This document shows positions 42,774 to 51,997 of a stretch of 64,000 nt of DNA, piece by piece (position 1 is the first letter of the stretch; every line of letters begins with the position of its first letter). This DNA comes from Roseimaritima sediminicola. Lineage in GTDB: Bacteria; Planctomycetota; Planctomycetia; Pirellulales; Pirellulaceae. The notes under the pieces are model-generated. The model was not told where the DNA came from and did not search any database. It saw only the letters and a program-made list of their open reading frames with translations. The stretch lies in NCBI RefSeq assembly GCF_009618275.1, contig NZ_WIAD01000017.1, positions 32,134 to 96,133 of the forward strand, in the 5' to 3' direction. The position numbers and the translations under genes are program-made.

Positions 42774-44720
42774 GTGCGGTGACGAAACCGGAGCTATGAA
42801 AACGCCGGGATAAACCGGTTTGAAGTTGAGAATGAAAGAGTCTTACAGCGAAATTCTAGCCAGATACGCTGGCCCTGAGTCGTACGCCGATCGTGGTAAC
42901 ACGGTGGGTGTGGTAACGACAGGGGTAAACCCAGGCCTGGGCATTGAGCTCCGAAAGCAGGTATTTCCGATGTGCCGACACTCTATAGCCCGTGGAAGGC
43001 AACACCCCGCCGGTCGTTATTGGCAAGACCGGCAGGGACGCGGCGGAGTCGAAGAACCGGAGCATGGGTGGAAACTTCAAACACGAGAACCGGGAGATCC
43101 TGTGGGCCTGCGGAAGGAAGTCGTCCGCAGCGGTCCGAAAACTCCACTGGAGGTAAAGCGGACATGAACGCTCACAGGAAGTCAGATGACCCCATAGTAC
43201 CGATGAGCCCGGCGAACAACGGCGATGCTGAATCGTCGACGGAGTCGGCCGAGGAAAGGGGGGCAGCAAGGAGGAACGCCAGAGAGTCCCACCTCGACCG
43301 GACGCCGAAGCCGGAACATCGAAGGTCACGGGGGCTCGCTGGTGTGCGTGAGGCGGCGCGCAAGCGCCGTGAGCTCAAGTTCACTACGCTGCTTCACCAC
43401 GTCGACGTCGATCTGCTGACTTGGAGCTTCTATCAGCTCAAAAAAGCATGCAGCCGTCGGTGTCGATGGCATGGGGTGGCGCGAATACGAGCAAGGTCTG
43501 GAAGAACGCATCGTCGATCTTCACGGCCGCATTCACCGCGGAGCCTATCGGGCGACGCCTTCCAAACGGGTTTACATTGCCAAGGCAGACGGGCGAAAAC
43601 GTCCGCTGGGGATTCCGTCTCTCGAAGACAAGATTGTCCAGCACGCCGTCCGCACGGTTTTGCAGTGCATCTACGAGGAAGATTTCGTCGGATTCAGCTA
43701 CGGCTTCCGGCCCCAACGTAGCCAGCAGCAAGCACTCGATGCGCTGTATGTTGGGATCACCGAAAAGCGAGTGAACTGGATTCTGGACGCCGACATCGAA
43801 GCTTTCTTTGACAACATCGATCGTGACTGGTTGATCAAGTTCATCGAGCATAGGGTCGGAGACAAGCGGATCGTTCGACTGATTCTCAAATGGCTCAATG
43901 CCGGGATCATCGAGGGAGCCGAGTGGAGCGATGATGGCAAGGGGACGCCTCAAGGAGCGGTACTTTCACCGCTGCTTGCGAACGTATTCTTGCACTACGT
44001 TTTCGATCTGTGGATCGGACAGTGGCGAAAGCAGCATGCGACGGGCGATGTGATCGTGATCCGCTATGCGGATGATTTTGTGATCGGCTTTGAGCATGAG
44101 ACAGACGCACGAGCTTGTCTCAAGGCGCTCGGTGAGCGTCTGGGGACGTTTGGCCTCAATCTTCATCCGCAGAAGACCCGTTTGATCGAGTTCGGCCGCG
44201 GCAGCGCGGCCCGGCGCGAACGGGAGGGCCGAGGCAAGTGTGAAACCTTTGACTTTCTGGGTTTTACGCATGTGTGCGGCAAAACACGCCGGGGAAACCG
44301 GTTCGCCCTAAAGCGAATATCGGTGGCCTCACGGATGCGCCGCACGCTGGCAGCGATCAAGGTCCAGCTTGAACGTCGCCGGCATGACTCAGTAGGGCAA
44401 ACGGGCCGCTGGCTGGGCAGTGTCGTGCGTGGCTGGCAGCAGTACCATTCGGTGCCTGACAACTACGAACGCCTGGAGCAGTTTGACAAGGCGGTAACGA
44501 GGCTCTGGCGACGCCAACTTCAACGGCGTAGCCAACGGGGCAAAGCCCGCTGGCCGTGGTCACGGATGGGGCGTCTGGTGCGAAAGTACCTGCCTCGTCC
44601 GCGGATCATCCAACCCCGTCCAAACATTCGGCATCACGCTCGACTCAGAGCAGGAGCCGTATGAGGGAATACTTCACGTACGGATCTGTGCGGGGGGCCA
44701 CCGGCAACGGTGGTCCCTAC
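42774..44720 (+). mobile_element. Group II intron
   Basis: The 5' end reads GTGCG at 42774, the group II consensus start. The 3' end has a domain V-like hairpin (GAGCCGTATGAGGGAATACT...ACGTACGGATC, about 44654-44686) and a domain VI-like hairpin ending CCCTAC at 44720. A maturase/reverse transcriptase gene lies inside. It sits at the apex of a long palindrome, the target type used by hairpin-directed (group IIC-like) introns. The 5' junction is uncertain by up to eight bases, because GTGCGGTG also occurs in the intact REP element at 38883. Confidence 0.88.
43164..44664 (+). pseudogene. ltrA: Group II intron reverse transcriptase/maturase, frameshifted
   Basis: The protein starts at ATG 43164 with GGAGG upstream. 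The first 93 or so residues (ending FYQLKK) are in one frame. From about 43446 the homology continues in another frame as AAVGVDG, GAYRATPSKRVYIAKADG, RPLGIPSLEDKIVQ, the catalytic VIRYADDFVIG and a maturase X domain (GQTGRWLGSVVRGWQQYH). The two frames meet at a run of six A (43440-43445); five A would give QLKKHAAVGVDG, a normal RT junction. No HNH endonuclease domain follows. This is either a natural inactivating insertion or an artefact. Confidence 0.85.
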
Positions 44721-44726
44721 CGCGTT

Positions 44727-44773
44727 CGCCCAAACGGCTCACATCAGCAATGCGTTTTCAAATAAATCGACAG
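44727..44773 (-). repeat. Right arm of intron-split palindrome
   Basis: This is the complementary arm to 42715-42761 (40 of 47 positions), running CGCCCAAACGGCTCA and then A/T-rich sequence to AAATCGACAG. Complementarity continues weakly a few bases beyond both outer ends. Confidence 0.85.
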
Positions 44774-44862
44774 GCCGACGAAGGGCAGGAGGCACTGACT
44801 GAGCGAGCTCACGCCACGCAAGGCTGCGTTCGATTGACTCAATGCTTTGAGGGGGGGCAGCC

Positions 44863-44958
44863 ATGATTTCGCAGCCTGCGACCGCGGATCAACCGACGGC
44901 CGAATCGACCGTTGTGTTCATCAGCTACAGCCGTAAGGATTTGAGGCTCGCGCTGTAG
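44863..44958 (+). pseudogene. TIR-domain protein, N-terminal remnant
   Basis: An ATG with GAGGGGGGG upstream opens a 31-codon frame that reads STVVFISYSRKDLRLAL and then stops. VFISYSRKD is the first strand and loop of a TIR domain. The remaining ~120 residues are missing. It lies between the group II intron and the CHAT/caspase genes; intact TIR-like genes lie at the other end of the accessory region (63473 onward). Confidence 0.72.
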
Positions 44959-45651
44959 ATCGGTTTCAGCTCATGGTTCTGTTCTTAGTTAGGGACCCGA
45001 CTACGTCTTACCGCGGAGCTTTGGGCAGTTTCGAGCATGCATGGGCCCTGGATGTGACGGCTGGGCAGCCTGCTTCAGGCAGAGCGGATTGACCCACGGC
45101 CTAGCGAATTCGGTCGTAACGGCTGAAACCGCCATCGGCAGCTTTCGTCATTTGAGGTTAAAGCGAGGTGCCAAAACTTGGGGGCGACTCTCGCAGCATT
45201 TGCTTTCTGTGATGCAAACTTGCACTCTCCCCCAGGGTGGGGTAGTATTGTGATTGTCCGGGTGTGGGGTTGAGCCCCGCGAATGCGACATTCAGCAGTG
45301 CCCGCTTTTTCGGTGATTGGTGAACTATGCGGCATGTCCCTATCGCAACTTTACAGCATGGCAGACAGTCGCTAGATCGAAATGCTGTTGAACAGTCTAG
45401 GCGATGCAAGAGCGACATTACTGCGTGTGCCGGCCACGATCTGCTGGTGCAACGGGGGCTCCAGGAAGCAGGATCCAACGTCCCACCCGGATGGCCACTA
45501 ATGTGGGAGAACGCTGTCACCTCTAGGTGTGACGCGCTTCGGGCTACTCGCCAAAGATTTGCTCTCCTATTTTCGGCACGAGTGGTCCACTGGTGCCATG
45601 TGCTGCAGTCTGGCCGTTTTGCCGCTCCATTACATTACGAGGAGATCGATC
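44959..45651. other. Non-coding boundary region
   Basis: Nearly 700 bases contain no credible gene. Composition drifts from the GC-rich style of the left side to the more A/T-rich style of the following genes. A promoter for the first CHAT gene should lie in the right half, but none was clear. Confidence 0.5.
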
Positions 45652-48600
45652 GTGACTTTCCGATGCGTCACACACGCCAGCCTGTATTTTTTGATGATGG
45701 TTTTGCTCAACACAGCGTCGCTTAGTTTTGCGGATGAACCACCATCGGCTTCAGTTGGCAATACTAACTTTAGTAACGATGTGGAACTGGCCGAACGGTT
45801 TGCCCGGAGGAATTCAATTTGCAGAGAGTCCCAAGAACAGTTCCAGCGGGGTAACTTCGACACAGCGATGAGAATTATGGAGACCGTCCTTGAATTGGAT
45901 ACTTCTTTGTTTGGAGATGTTCACGAAGTACTTATAGGCACTCACAATACTTTGGCAAACATTGCTAATGCAGCCGAAGACTGGGCCGGCGAGATCCACC
46001 ATCGCCAGCATGCCTTCATAATCGCCCAACAGCTGTTTGAGAATAATGACTACCGCCTTGGTGATTTGAAACGCGCATGGGAAGACGCTGTTACTATCTC
46101 GCAGCTAACTGCCGAATCAAGACACCTGCTCCAATCTGCTCTCGCCAAAGGAGCCGTTTGCCAGTCTCTTTCCCAGCAGGGTCGATACGCTGAAAGCCTA
46201 GGAATCGCCAGCGAAAGCCTTGACCATCTCAGGTCAATACTTGGTAATGAACATCCTGTCTGCGCCGATCGTTTATTTAATATAGCGGGTTTGCTTGTGA
46301 ATATGAGCGACTACGAAAGGGCGGAGTCCTTTTACCTGGAAGCCTCCACGGTTAGAGCGAAAGTGCTCGGTAAGGAGCATCCTCATTACGCTACTGGTAT
46401 CAACGGCTTAGCAACGTTGTATCTGCGGTTGGGCGATTATGATCTAGCGGAGCCGTTATGCCGAGAGGTTCTTGGGATTCGTGGAAAAGTGTTAGGCAAA
46501 AAGCATGCAGACTATGCCGCCAGTGTATATAGATTAGCAAATTTATATGGCAGCACAGAGGATCACGCCCAAGCTGTTCCGCTGTACCGCGAAGCTTTGG
46601 CATTTTTTGAAAAGGAAGTCGGCAGCGAACATCCTCTCTACGTCGATATTCTAAGCAAGCTAGCAGGATCTCATGTAGGAATGGGCGATTACTCTCGTGC
46701 TGCGACGCTACACCATGAAGTTCTGGCGACTCGGAGAAAAGTGCTGGGCATTAAGCATTCCGACTGTGCCGACAGTCTGAACAGCTTGGCAGGTATACAT
46801 TACAGACTCGGGGAATACTCCGAGGCTGAATTGCGGCAACAGGAGGCTATGGCAATTCTTGAAAAGGCCCTCGGCAAGGAACATCCTCAGTATGCGGCTT
46901 CTATGAGCAATATGGCGAATATATATATGGGTATGGGAAAGTATGCTCGGGCCACTCTTCTGCAGCAGCAAGCCTTAGCGATTACTGAACGAGAGTTAGG
47001 TAAGGAACATCCCAACTACATCACCGGACTACTTGGCCTTGCAGAGCTTTGTTTTCGAATTGGCGATTATCCAAGAGCCAAAATGCTGTGGCGTGAGTCT
47101 TTAGCTCTCGCCGATAAGACGACGGGTCAGGAGAGTCGCCAGTACTGTAGTAGTTTGGAAGGGCTAGCGAGCGTCTATAAAAAGACAGGCGAATACGCTC
47201 AAGCGGCTACACTGCATCAACAAGTCTTGGTTATCCGCGGCAGGCTGCAAGGCAAGGGTCATCCCGATTATGCTGTTAGCCTAGCCGCTCTAGCGCAGTT
47301 ATATCACATGCTAGGCGATTACCTGCAAGCGGAGCCATTGTATCGAGAGGCTTTAGCAATCCAGGATGAAGTGTTGGGAAGGAAACATCCTGCGTACGCA
47401 CGTAGTTTGAATGGTCTGGCGTTACTGTTTGACCATCGGGGCGACTGCCGTCGGGCTGATCCGCTATACCGGGAGGCGATGGCAATTCTGGAGGAAGCGG
47501 TGGGCAAGGTGCACTCCGATTATGCCAACTGTCTTAACGATTACGCGGGGATGCAGCAATTTGTGGGCAATTACCGACGGGCAGAATTGCTATTGCAGGA
47601 GGCTTTGTCGATCCAGGAAGAAATAGTAGGTAAGGAACATTCTGACTACGCGGTTTGCTTGAGCAATTTGGCAGGTTTATATGTGCGTATGGGCAATTAC
47701 CGCCGTGCGGAGGCTCTTTTTCGAGAGGCATTGGGGATTGTACATGCCGTTTTAGGCAAAGGGCATTATAGTTACGCGTTTATTGTCCATGATATGGCGG
47801 AGTTGTGTCGTGATATCGGTGATTACGGCCGGTCTGTTAGTCTATTTAAGGAAGCCCTGGCGGCCCGGGAACGATTGCTGGGTGATATGCATCCTCTTTG
47901 CGCCGATACAATGAGCGGCCTGGCAGGTACATATTTCAAGAATGGAGATTTTAACCGAGCTGAGCCGCTGTTCTGCGAAGCCCTGGCGATTCATAGAGAA
48001 ACGTTTGGGCCGGATCACCCTACATTTGCGGTTAGTCTCAGCAATCTTGCTGCGCTGTACTACTCCATGAGCGACTTTCCACGTGCTAAGTCCCTTTACG
48101 AGCGCGCGATCGACGTCACGATTGCACATATTGAAGACACATCGTTGGTACTTTCGGAGCAGCAGCAATTGGCGATGGGGAAAGCACTTCGCTACCAACT
48201 TGACGGCTATTTACGATGTTGCCTCGATGGTAATTTGGCTCCGCGAGCCGCAATCTCGCGGAGCGTCGCATGGAAAGGGGCGACACTAGTTCGGCAGCGG
48301 GCCTTGCGAAAGGCTGCGGCGGACCCTGCCATCGCTGGCTCGTTTTCAGAGCTTCGAACGCTTGCCCAGCGTCTTTCAGCGTTAAGCCAATCGGTTCCCG
48401 GACCCGAAGGCCTGCAGGCTTGGAATAACCAGTTGGCTGAGCTTGTAGACCAGAAGGAAAAGCTCGAGCGGTCGCTTATGCAGAAGAGCGCCGCGTTTCG
48501 AGAAGCTGAGCAAAGGGTCGCACTAGAGGACATCGAGGCAGCTCTTCCTGATAATGCGGTCCTCGTAGATTATTTGGAGTTTGCCGGGCCGGACGGTCCC

Positions 48601-49869
48601 GCTTTACTCGCGGCGGTAATTCGTGCTGGTGCGGAACCCGTCTTGCTGAGTCTCGGTTCGGCCACCAGAGCCGAGGAATCGATTGTTGTATGGCGGCAAT
48701 CATACGGTGTGAAACCCACTGCCGAGGCGGCCGGCCAGATGCTGCGCGACCAGCTGTGGGAGCCCCTACGGCCATATCTTGACGACTGTGACCTAGTCAT
48801 GGTGTCTACCGATGGAGTGCTCGGACGCTTGCCTCTAGCAGCGTTACCTGGCAGCGAGTCAGGCACGTATTTGATCGAGGATCATCGGCTAGTGACGATT
48901 CCGGTGCCGCAGCTCTTGCCGGTATTAGTCCGCAGTGATCTTCCTCGTTTGGAAAGAGATTTGTTGTTGATGGGGGATATTGACTATGAGGAGAGTAGCG
49001 AACAGCTCGTGCCTCAGGCGCCGTCGCAAACCCCTCGTCAACGGCGTTGGAATCGTTCAGGGTTGCCGCGTGCGGTACGTGGAGAGAAAAATTGGAAACC
49101 ACTCACTGAAACTCGGAATGAAGTCGAGTTTATTGGCGGACTTTATCGCCGCCTGTACCAGCCTGGCCAGGATGCCATAGTCGATCTGCGACAGGCGGAG
49201 GCGACCGAGTCCGCCTTCATCGCATATGCTCCGCGCTCGATGTTTGTGCACTTAGCCACACACGGCTTTTTTGCTGCTCCACAAGTCAAATCGACGCAAT
49301 CGCCGAAGCTGATCGCAGGGTATGGACGATCAGGTAGTCTCTTTTACCGGCAGCGCCGTGAAATGGTGCGAGGCTTTAGTCCTGGGCAGCTCTCAGGGCT
49401 GGTGTTTGCCGGTGCAAATGATCCGCCCCCCATTGACCCGTTCCAAGAAACTTCACCAGACGACGGAATCTTAACCGCTGATGAAATTGCATCTTTACCG
49501 ATGGAGGGAGTTCGGTTAATTGTTTTGTCCGCTTGCGAGACAGGGTTGGGCGAAGTGGCTGGCGGAGAGGGATTACTGGGGATCCAAAGGGGCTTCCAAG
49601 TGGCTGGAGCGCGAAGTACCGTTGCCAGCTTGTGGAAAGTTAACGACGCAGCGACAAGGCGGTTGATGCAGGAGTTCTATACCAACTACCTTGACAAGGA
49701 GATGAGTCTCGTTGATGCCTTGCGAGAGGCACAACTGTGGGCAATTCGTAATCCAGGTGACGTACCCCGTGGCGATGCACTGGTTTTTACCAGTGCCAAG
49801 AACCACGAACCAGCTAGGTTGTCGCCGCAGTTTTGGGCCGCTTTCGTGTTGTCCGGTGATTGGAGATAG
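45652..49869 (+). CDS. Exported TPR-CHAT protease, 42-residue repeats
   Basis: The product has 1405 residues from GTG 45652, chosen because AGGAG lies just upstream and the next residues are a signal peptide (LYFLMMVLLNTASLSFAD). Residues about 206-820 are fifteen tandem kinesin-light-chain-type TPRs of exactly 42 residues, with the recurring pattern GDY-RAEPLYREALAI...LGKEHP-YA. The C-terminal CHAT (caspase-HetF-associated) domain keeps the catalytic dyad: His1204 in HLATHGFF and Cys1295 in VLSACETGLGE. CHAT peptidases are C14-clan cysteine proteases regulated by their repeats. Export is unusual for known CHAT defence effectors. Confidence 0.9.
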   Translation: MTFRCVTHASLYFLMMVLLNTASLSFADEPPSASVGNTNFSNDVELAERFARRNSICRESQEQFQRGNFDTAMRIMETVLELDTSLFGDVHEVLIGTHNTLANIANAAEDWAGEIHHRQHAFIIAQQLFENNDYRLGDLKRAWEDAVTISQLTAESRHLLQSALAKGAVCQSLSQQGRYAESLGIASESLDHLRSILGNEHPVCADRLFNIAGLLVNMSDYERAESFYLEASTVRAKVLGKEHPHYATGINGLATLYLRLGDYDLAEPLCREVLGIRGKVLGKKHADYAASVYRLANLYGSTEDHAQAVPLYREALAFFEKEVGSEHPLYVDILSKLAGSHVGMGDYSRAATLHHEVLATRRKVLGIKHSDCADSLNSLAGIHYRLGEYSEAELRQQEAMAILEKALGKEHPQYAASMSNMANIYMGMGKYARATLLQQQALAITERELGKEHPNYITGLLGLAELCFRIGDYPRAKMLWRESLALADKTTGQESRQYCSSLEGLASVYKKTGEYAQAATLHQQVLVIRGRLQGKGHPDYAVSLAALAQLYHMLGDYLQAEPLYREALAIQDEVLGRKHPAYARSLNGLALLFDHRGDCRRADPLYREAMAILEEAVGKVHSDYANCLNDYAGMQQFVGNYRRAELLLQEALSIQEEIVGKEHSDYAVCLSNLAGLYVRMGNYRRAEALFREALGIVHAVLGKGHYSYAFIVHDMAELCRDIGDYGRSVSLFKEALAARERLLGDMHPLCADTMSGLAGTYFKNGDFNRAEPLFCEALAIHRETFGPDHPTFAVSLSNLAALYYSMSDFPRAKSLYERAIDVTIAHIEDTSLVLSEQQQLAMGKALRYQLDGYLRCCLDGNLAPRAAISRSVAWKGATLVRQRALRKAAADPAIAGSFSELRTLAQRLSALSQSVPGPEGLQAWNNQLAELVDQKEKLERSLMQKSAAFREAEQRVALEDIEAALPDNAVLVDYLEFAGPDGPALLAAVIRAGAEPVLLSLGSATRAEESIVVWRQSYGVKPTAEAAGQMLRDQLWEPLRPYLDDCDLVMVSTDGVLGRLPLAALPGSESGTYLIEDHRLVTIPVPQLLPVLVRSDLPRLERDLLLMGDIDYEESSEQLVPQAPSQTPRQRRWNRSGLPRAVRGEKNWKPLTETRNEVEFIGGLYRRLYQPGQDAIVDLRQAEATESAFIAYAPRSMFVHLATHGFFAAPQVKSTQSPKLIAGYGRSGSLFYRQRREMVRGFSPGQLSGLVFAGANDPPPIDPFQETSPDDGILTADEIASLPMEGVRLIVLSACETGLGEVAGGEGLLGIQRGFQVAGARSTVASLWKVNDAATRRLMQEFYTNYLDKEMSLVDALREAQLWAIRNPGDVPRGDALVFTSAKNHEPARLSPQFWAAFVLSGDWR

Positions 49870-50224
49870 ATGATGCAACAGTTTTTTAGAAACCTCCGTT
49901 TATGCGTGTCGAAAGAGTGCTGCAGAAGAGAATAGCTTATTCAGAGCCTAACCGAACAGCTGATGAGCAACACTATGCATTACGACGTGAAGCGACATTA
50001 GAGGAAAGGTAGCTGCGCCAGTGATAGTGCATGTTGAGGCCAACTGTTTAGCAGGCCGGGATATTCCCTTCCGGCCAATTAGCGGTCGAAGGTTTTCGGC
50101 TAGGTTTTAGCGAGGTGCTACCCGCATAGACCGTTTGCGAAGGATCCGAATGACGAGCGGAACCCACCCTTATCGAGAAGTACAGGGTGCATCTCGTCCA
50201 TTCGGTTTGCCTGCCTTCTTTCCT
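49870..50224. other. Intergenic gap, no gene seen
   Basis: About 355 bases separate the first CHAT gene from the downstream operon. Short frames are unconvincing. It probably holds the promoter for the 50225-60836 operon, since the following genes are tightly spaced. Confidence 0.45.
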
Positions 50225-51985
50225 GTGAAACGTCCCTTGTTTAACCTCCTAACCCGGTACTGGAAGATGTGCTTACAGTGTATTCAATCAACTTGCTCGT
50301 TGGTATTACTTTTAATCTTCGCGACAACGACCGTGGCCGGTCCGGAGGATCAACTGCGTGAGATCGGAGACTCGATTCGTCACCCGAACACGTTGGAACT
50401 GCTTGAACTCGCTGAATCCACGAAAGACGACGCGGGGCTCCCCGACGTTCGACACGGCTTGAGAATCGCTGCACTCATCTATGCCCATTCCACGGGCGAT
50501 TCAGAGCAGATCCGTATGGCCAGCGAGGCACTGCATGAATCCGAAGCAAAGAAACTGGGATCGTTGGAGGCGCTGAAGAAGCTAGGGCCTGTCCAGTTAA
50601 CAATTGACCCGACGTCAGTTTCATCGGATGTGTTGACGATTGTTGCTCAGATTCGCAAGCAGATTGTTCAAGCGGCAATGATAGGGAATGCGACCAGAAT
50701 TCGAGACCAATTAAAACCGTTCGAGCAATCGCGGCTTCCGGGTTCGGTAACCCAGGCCATGACTAGATACGCCAATGACGCAATGGCTGTGGCAAAACTG
50801 GTTCCGCCGTCACCGCTCAAAATCGCAGTAGAAATCTCTGCCGCAGTAGAGCTTCAAGATGCCCTTGCCGAGGACCAATCTTGCGAGGAGCTCGCTACCT
50901 ACATCGAAGCGAGCCCCGAAGAACGCAAGCAAATGGCTCGCTCTCGCGAGGGCAAGACAAACAAGTTCGACCTCATGAAGCAGGTCGTCGCAGGCCGACC
51001 TGCTCTCGTTGAGGCTATCTCTAAAATTCGAGAACAATACTGGGCGAGCGAAATAACACGAGGTGAAGCGATTGTAAAAATGCAGGAAGCAATCGGAAAC
51101 TCACTCGATCTGAAAATGAAGCGAGCAGTCATCTACTGGCAGATGAAAGAACTTCGGCAGGAGAAGACTGCGGCTGAATGGCAAAGCACTATCGAGCGAA
51201 ATAAAGCTAGCACACAAGAACTGCACGATCGCACGTTCGAAGACATTTCCCCGACCTGGCCCGCTATATTTCAGCATGCAGAATTGCGTTTGGAAGCTGA
51301 TCGATTGTTGCACGCAATTCGCTCCTACTCACCGCAAGACTCGGGCCTGTTGTCCACCTGCTATACAAAATGCAAAGTCTCCATTCGAAAATTGGATCGT
51401 GCATTGCATAATCCCTTGCCGGGTTTAACCGTCGAGCAACAAGCAATGCTGCGGACATATCTTTGGGAACTGGAAGAAGAGCTTCAGAGACCTTTCGATA
51501 AGGAAGGGCCCCTGTATGCTCTTGCGACTCAGCAGGGAAAGCAACTAGCTGGGACAATCGCTGAGGTGAACGGACAGAACGACAACTCCAGCATAGACAA
51601 CCGTCGCGAGTCGACTATTACCCTGACCCTCTCCGGCGACGAAAGGAATCTTGCAAGTTTTGCTGTCTACCAATCTGTGTTAGGTTCCATGGCACGGGCG
51701 GGAACGAACCGCGGCCAGTTAGCAGAGATAGCGAAAATGATTCGTGAATCCTCCTTGCTTAATGACGAGCATCGTGAGTCGCTGCAGGATATCGGATCAA
51801 GGATCTACCGCGGGGAAATTGACACGTCGAAACTATCCGGGCTCGACGATCCTGTAAGCACGCTGGTACGTATTTCAGGAGTCGTTGATAGCGGCAGCTT
51901 TGGTGAGGGATTGCCAGAAAGCATTCGCGAAGAAGCGTTCCAGATCTTGCTTGCAAATTTCAATCGCAAGTCATCCAGTAACTAG
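50225..51985 (+). CDS. Exported helical protein of unknown function
   Basis: The product has 586 residues from GTG 50225; the true start could also be ATG 50267, as neither has a strong RBS. The signal peptide core is SLVLLLIFATTTVAG. The mature protein is almost entirely alpha-helical with many charged residues and no repeats or catalytic motifs that I recognise. Residues about 120-230 resemble a segment of the next gene's product, suggesting paralogy. It begins a run of closely spaced genes ending in a caspase and a CHAT protein, so it may be a partner or substrate. Confidence 0.72.
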   Translation: MKRPLFNLLTRYWKMCLQCIQSTCSLVLLLIFATTTVAGPEDQLREIGDSIRHPNTLELLELAESTKDDAGLPDVRHGLRIAALIYAHSTGDSEQIRMASEALHESEAKKLGSLEALKKLGPVQLTIDPTSVSSDVLTIVAQIRKQIVQAAMIGNATRIRDQLKPFEQSRLPGSVTQAMTRYANDAMAVAKLVPPSPLKIAVEISAAVELQDALAEDQSCEELATYIEASPEERKQMARSREGKTNKFDLMKQVVAGRPALVEAISKIREQYWASEITRGEAIVKMQEAIGNSLDLKMKRAVIYWQMKELRQEKTAAEWQSTIERNKASTQELHDRTFEDISPTWPAIFQHAELRLEADRLLHAIRSYSPQDSGLLSTCYTKCKVSIRKLDRALHNPLPGLTVEQQAMLRTYLWELEEELQRPFDKEGPLYALATQQGKQLAGTIAEVNGQNDNSSIDNRRESTITLTLSGDERNLASFAVYQSVLGSMARAGTNRGQLAEIAKMIRESSLLNDEHRESLQDIGSRIYRGEIDTSKLSGLDDPVSTLVRISGVVDSGSFGEGLPESIREEAFQILLANFNRKSSSN

Positions 51986-51997
51986 GAGAGAAGGTCA

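Noticed and set aside
45041..45253. Small frames between the TIR remnant and the first CHAT gene
   Set aside because: No RBS, no signal or domain character; treated as non-coding.
46270..48110. DNA-level tandem repeat
   Set aside because: The period is protein-level (42-residue TPRs); the nucleotide sequences are too diverged to be a satellite.
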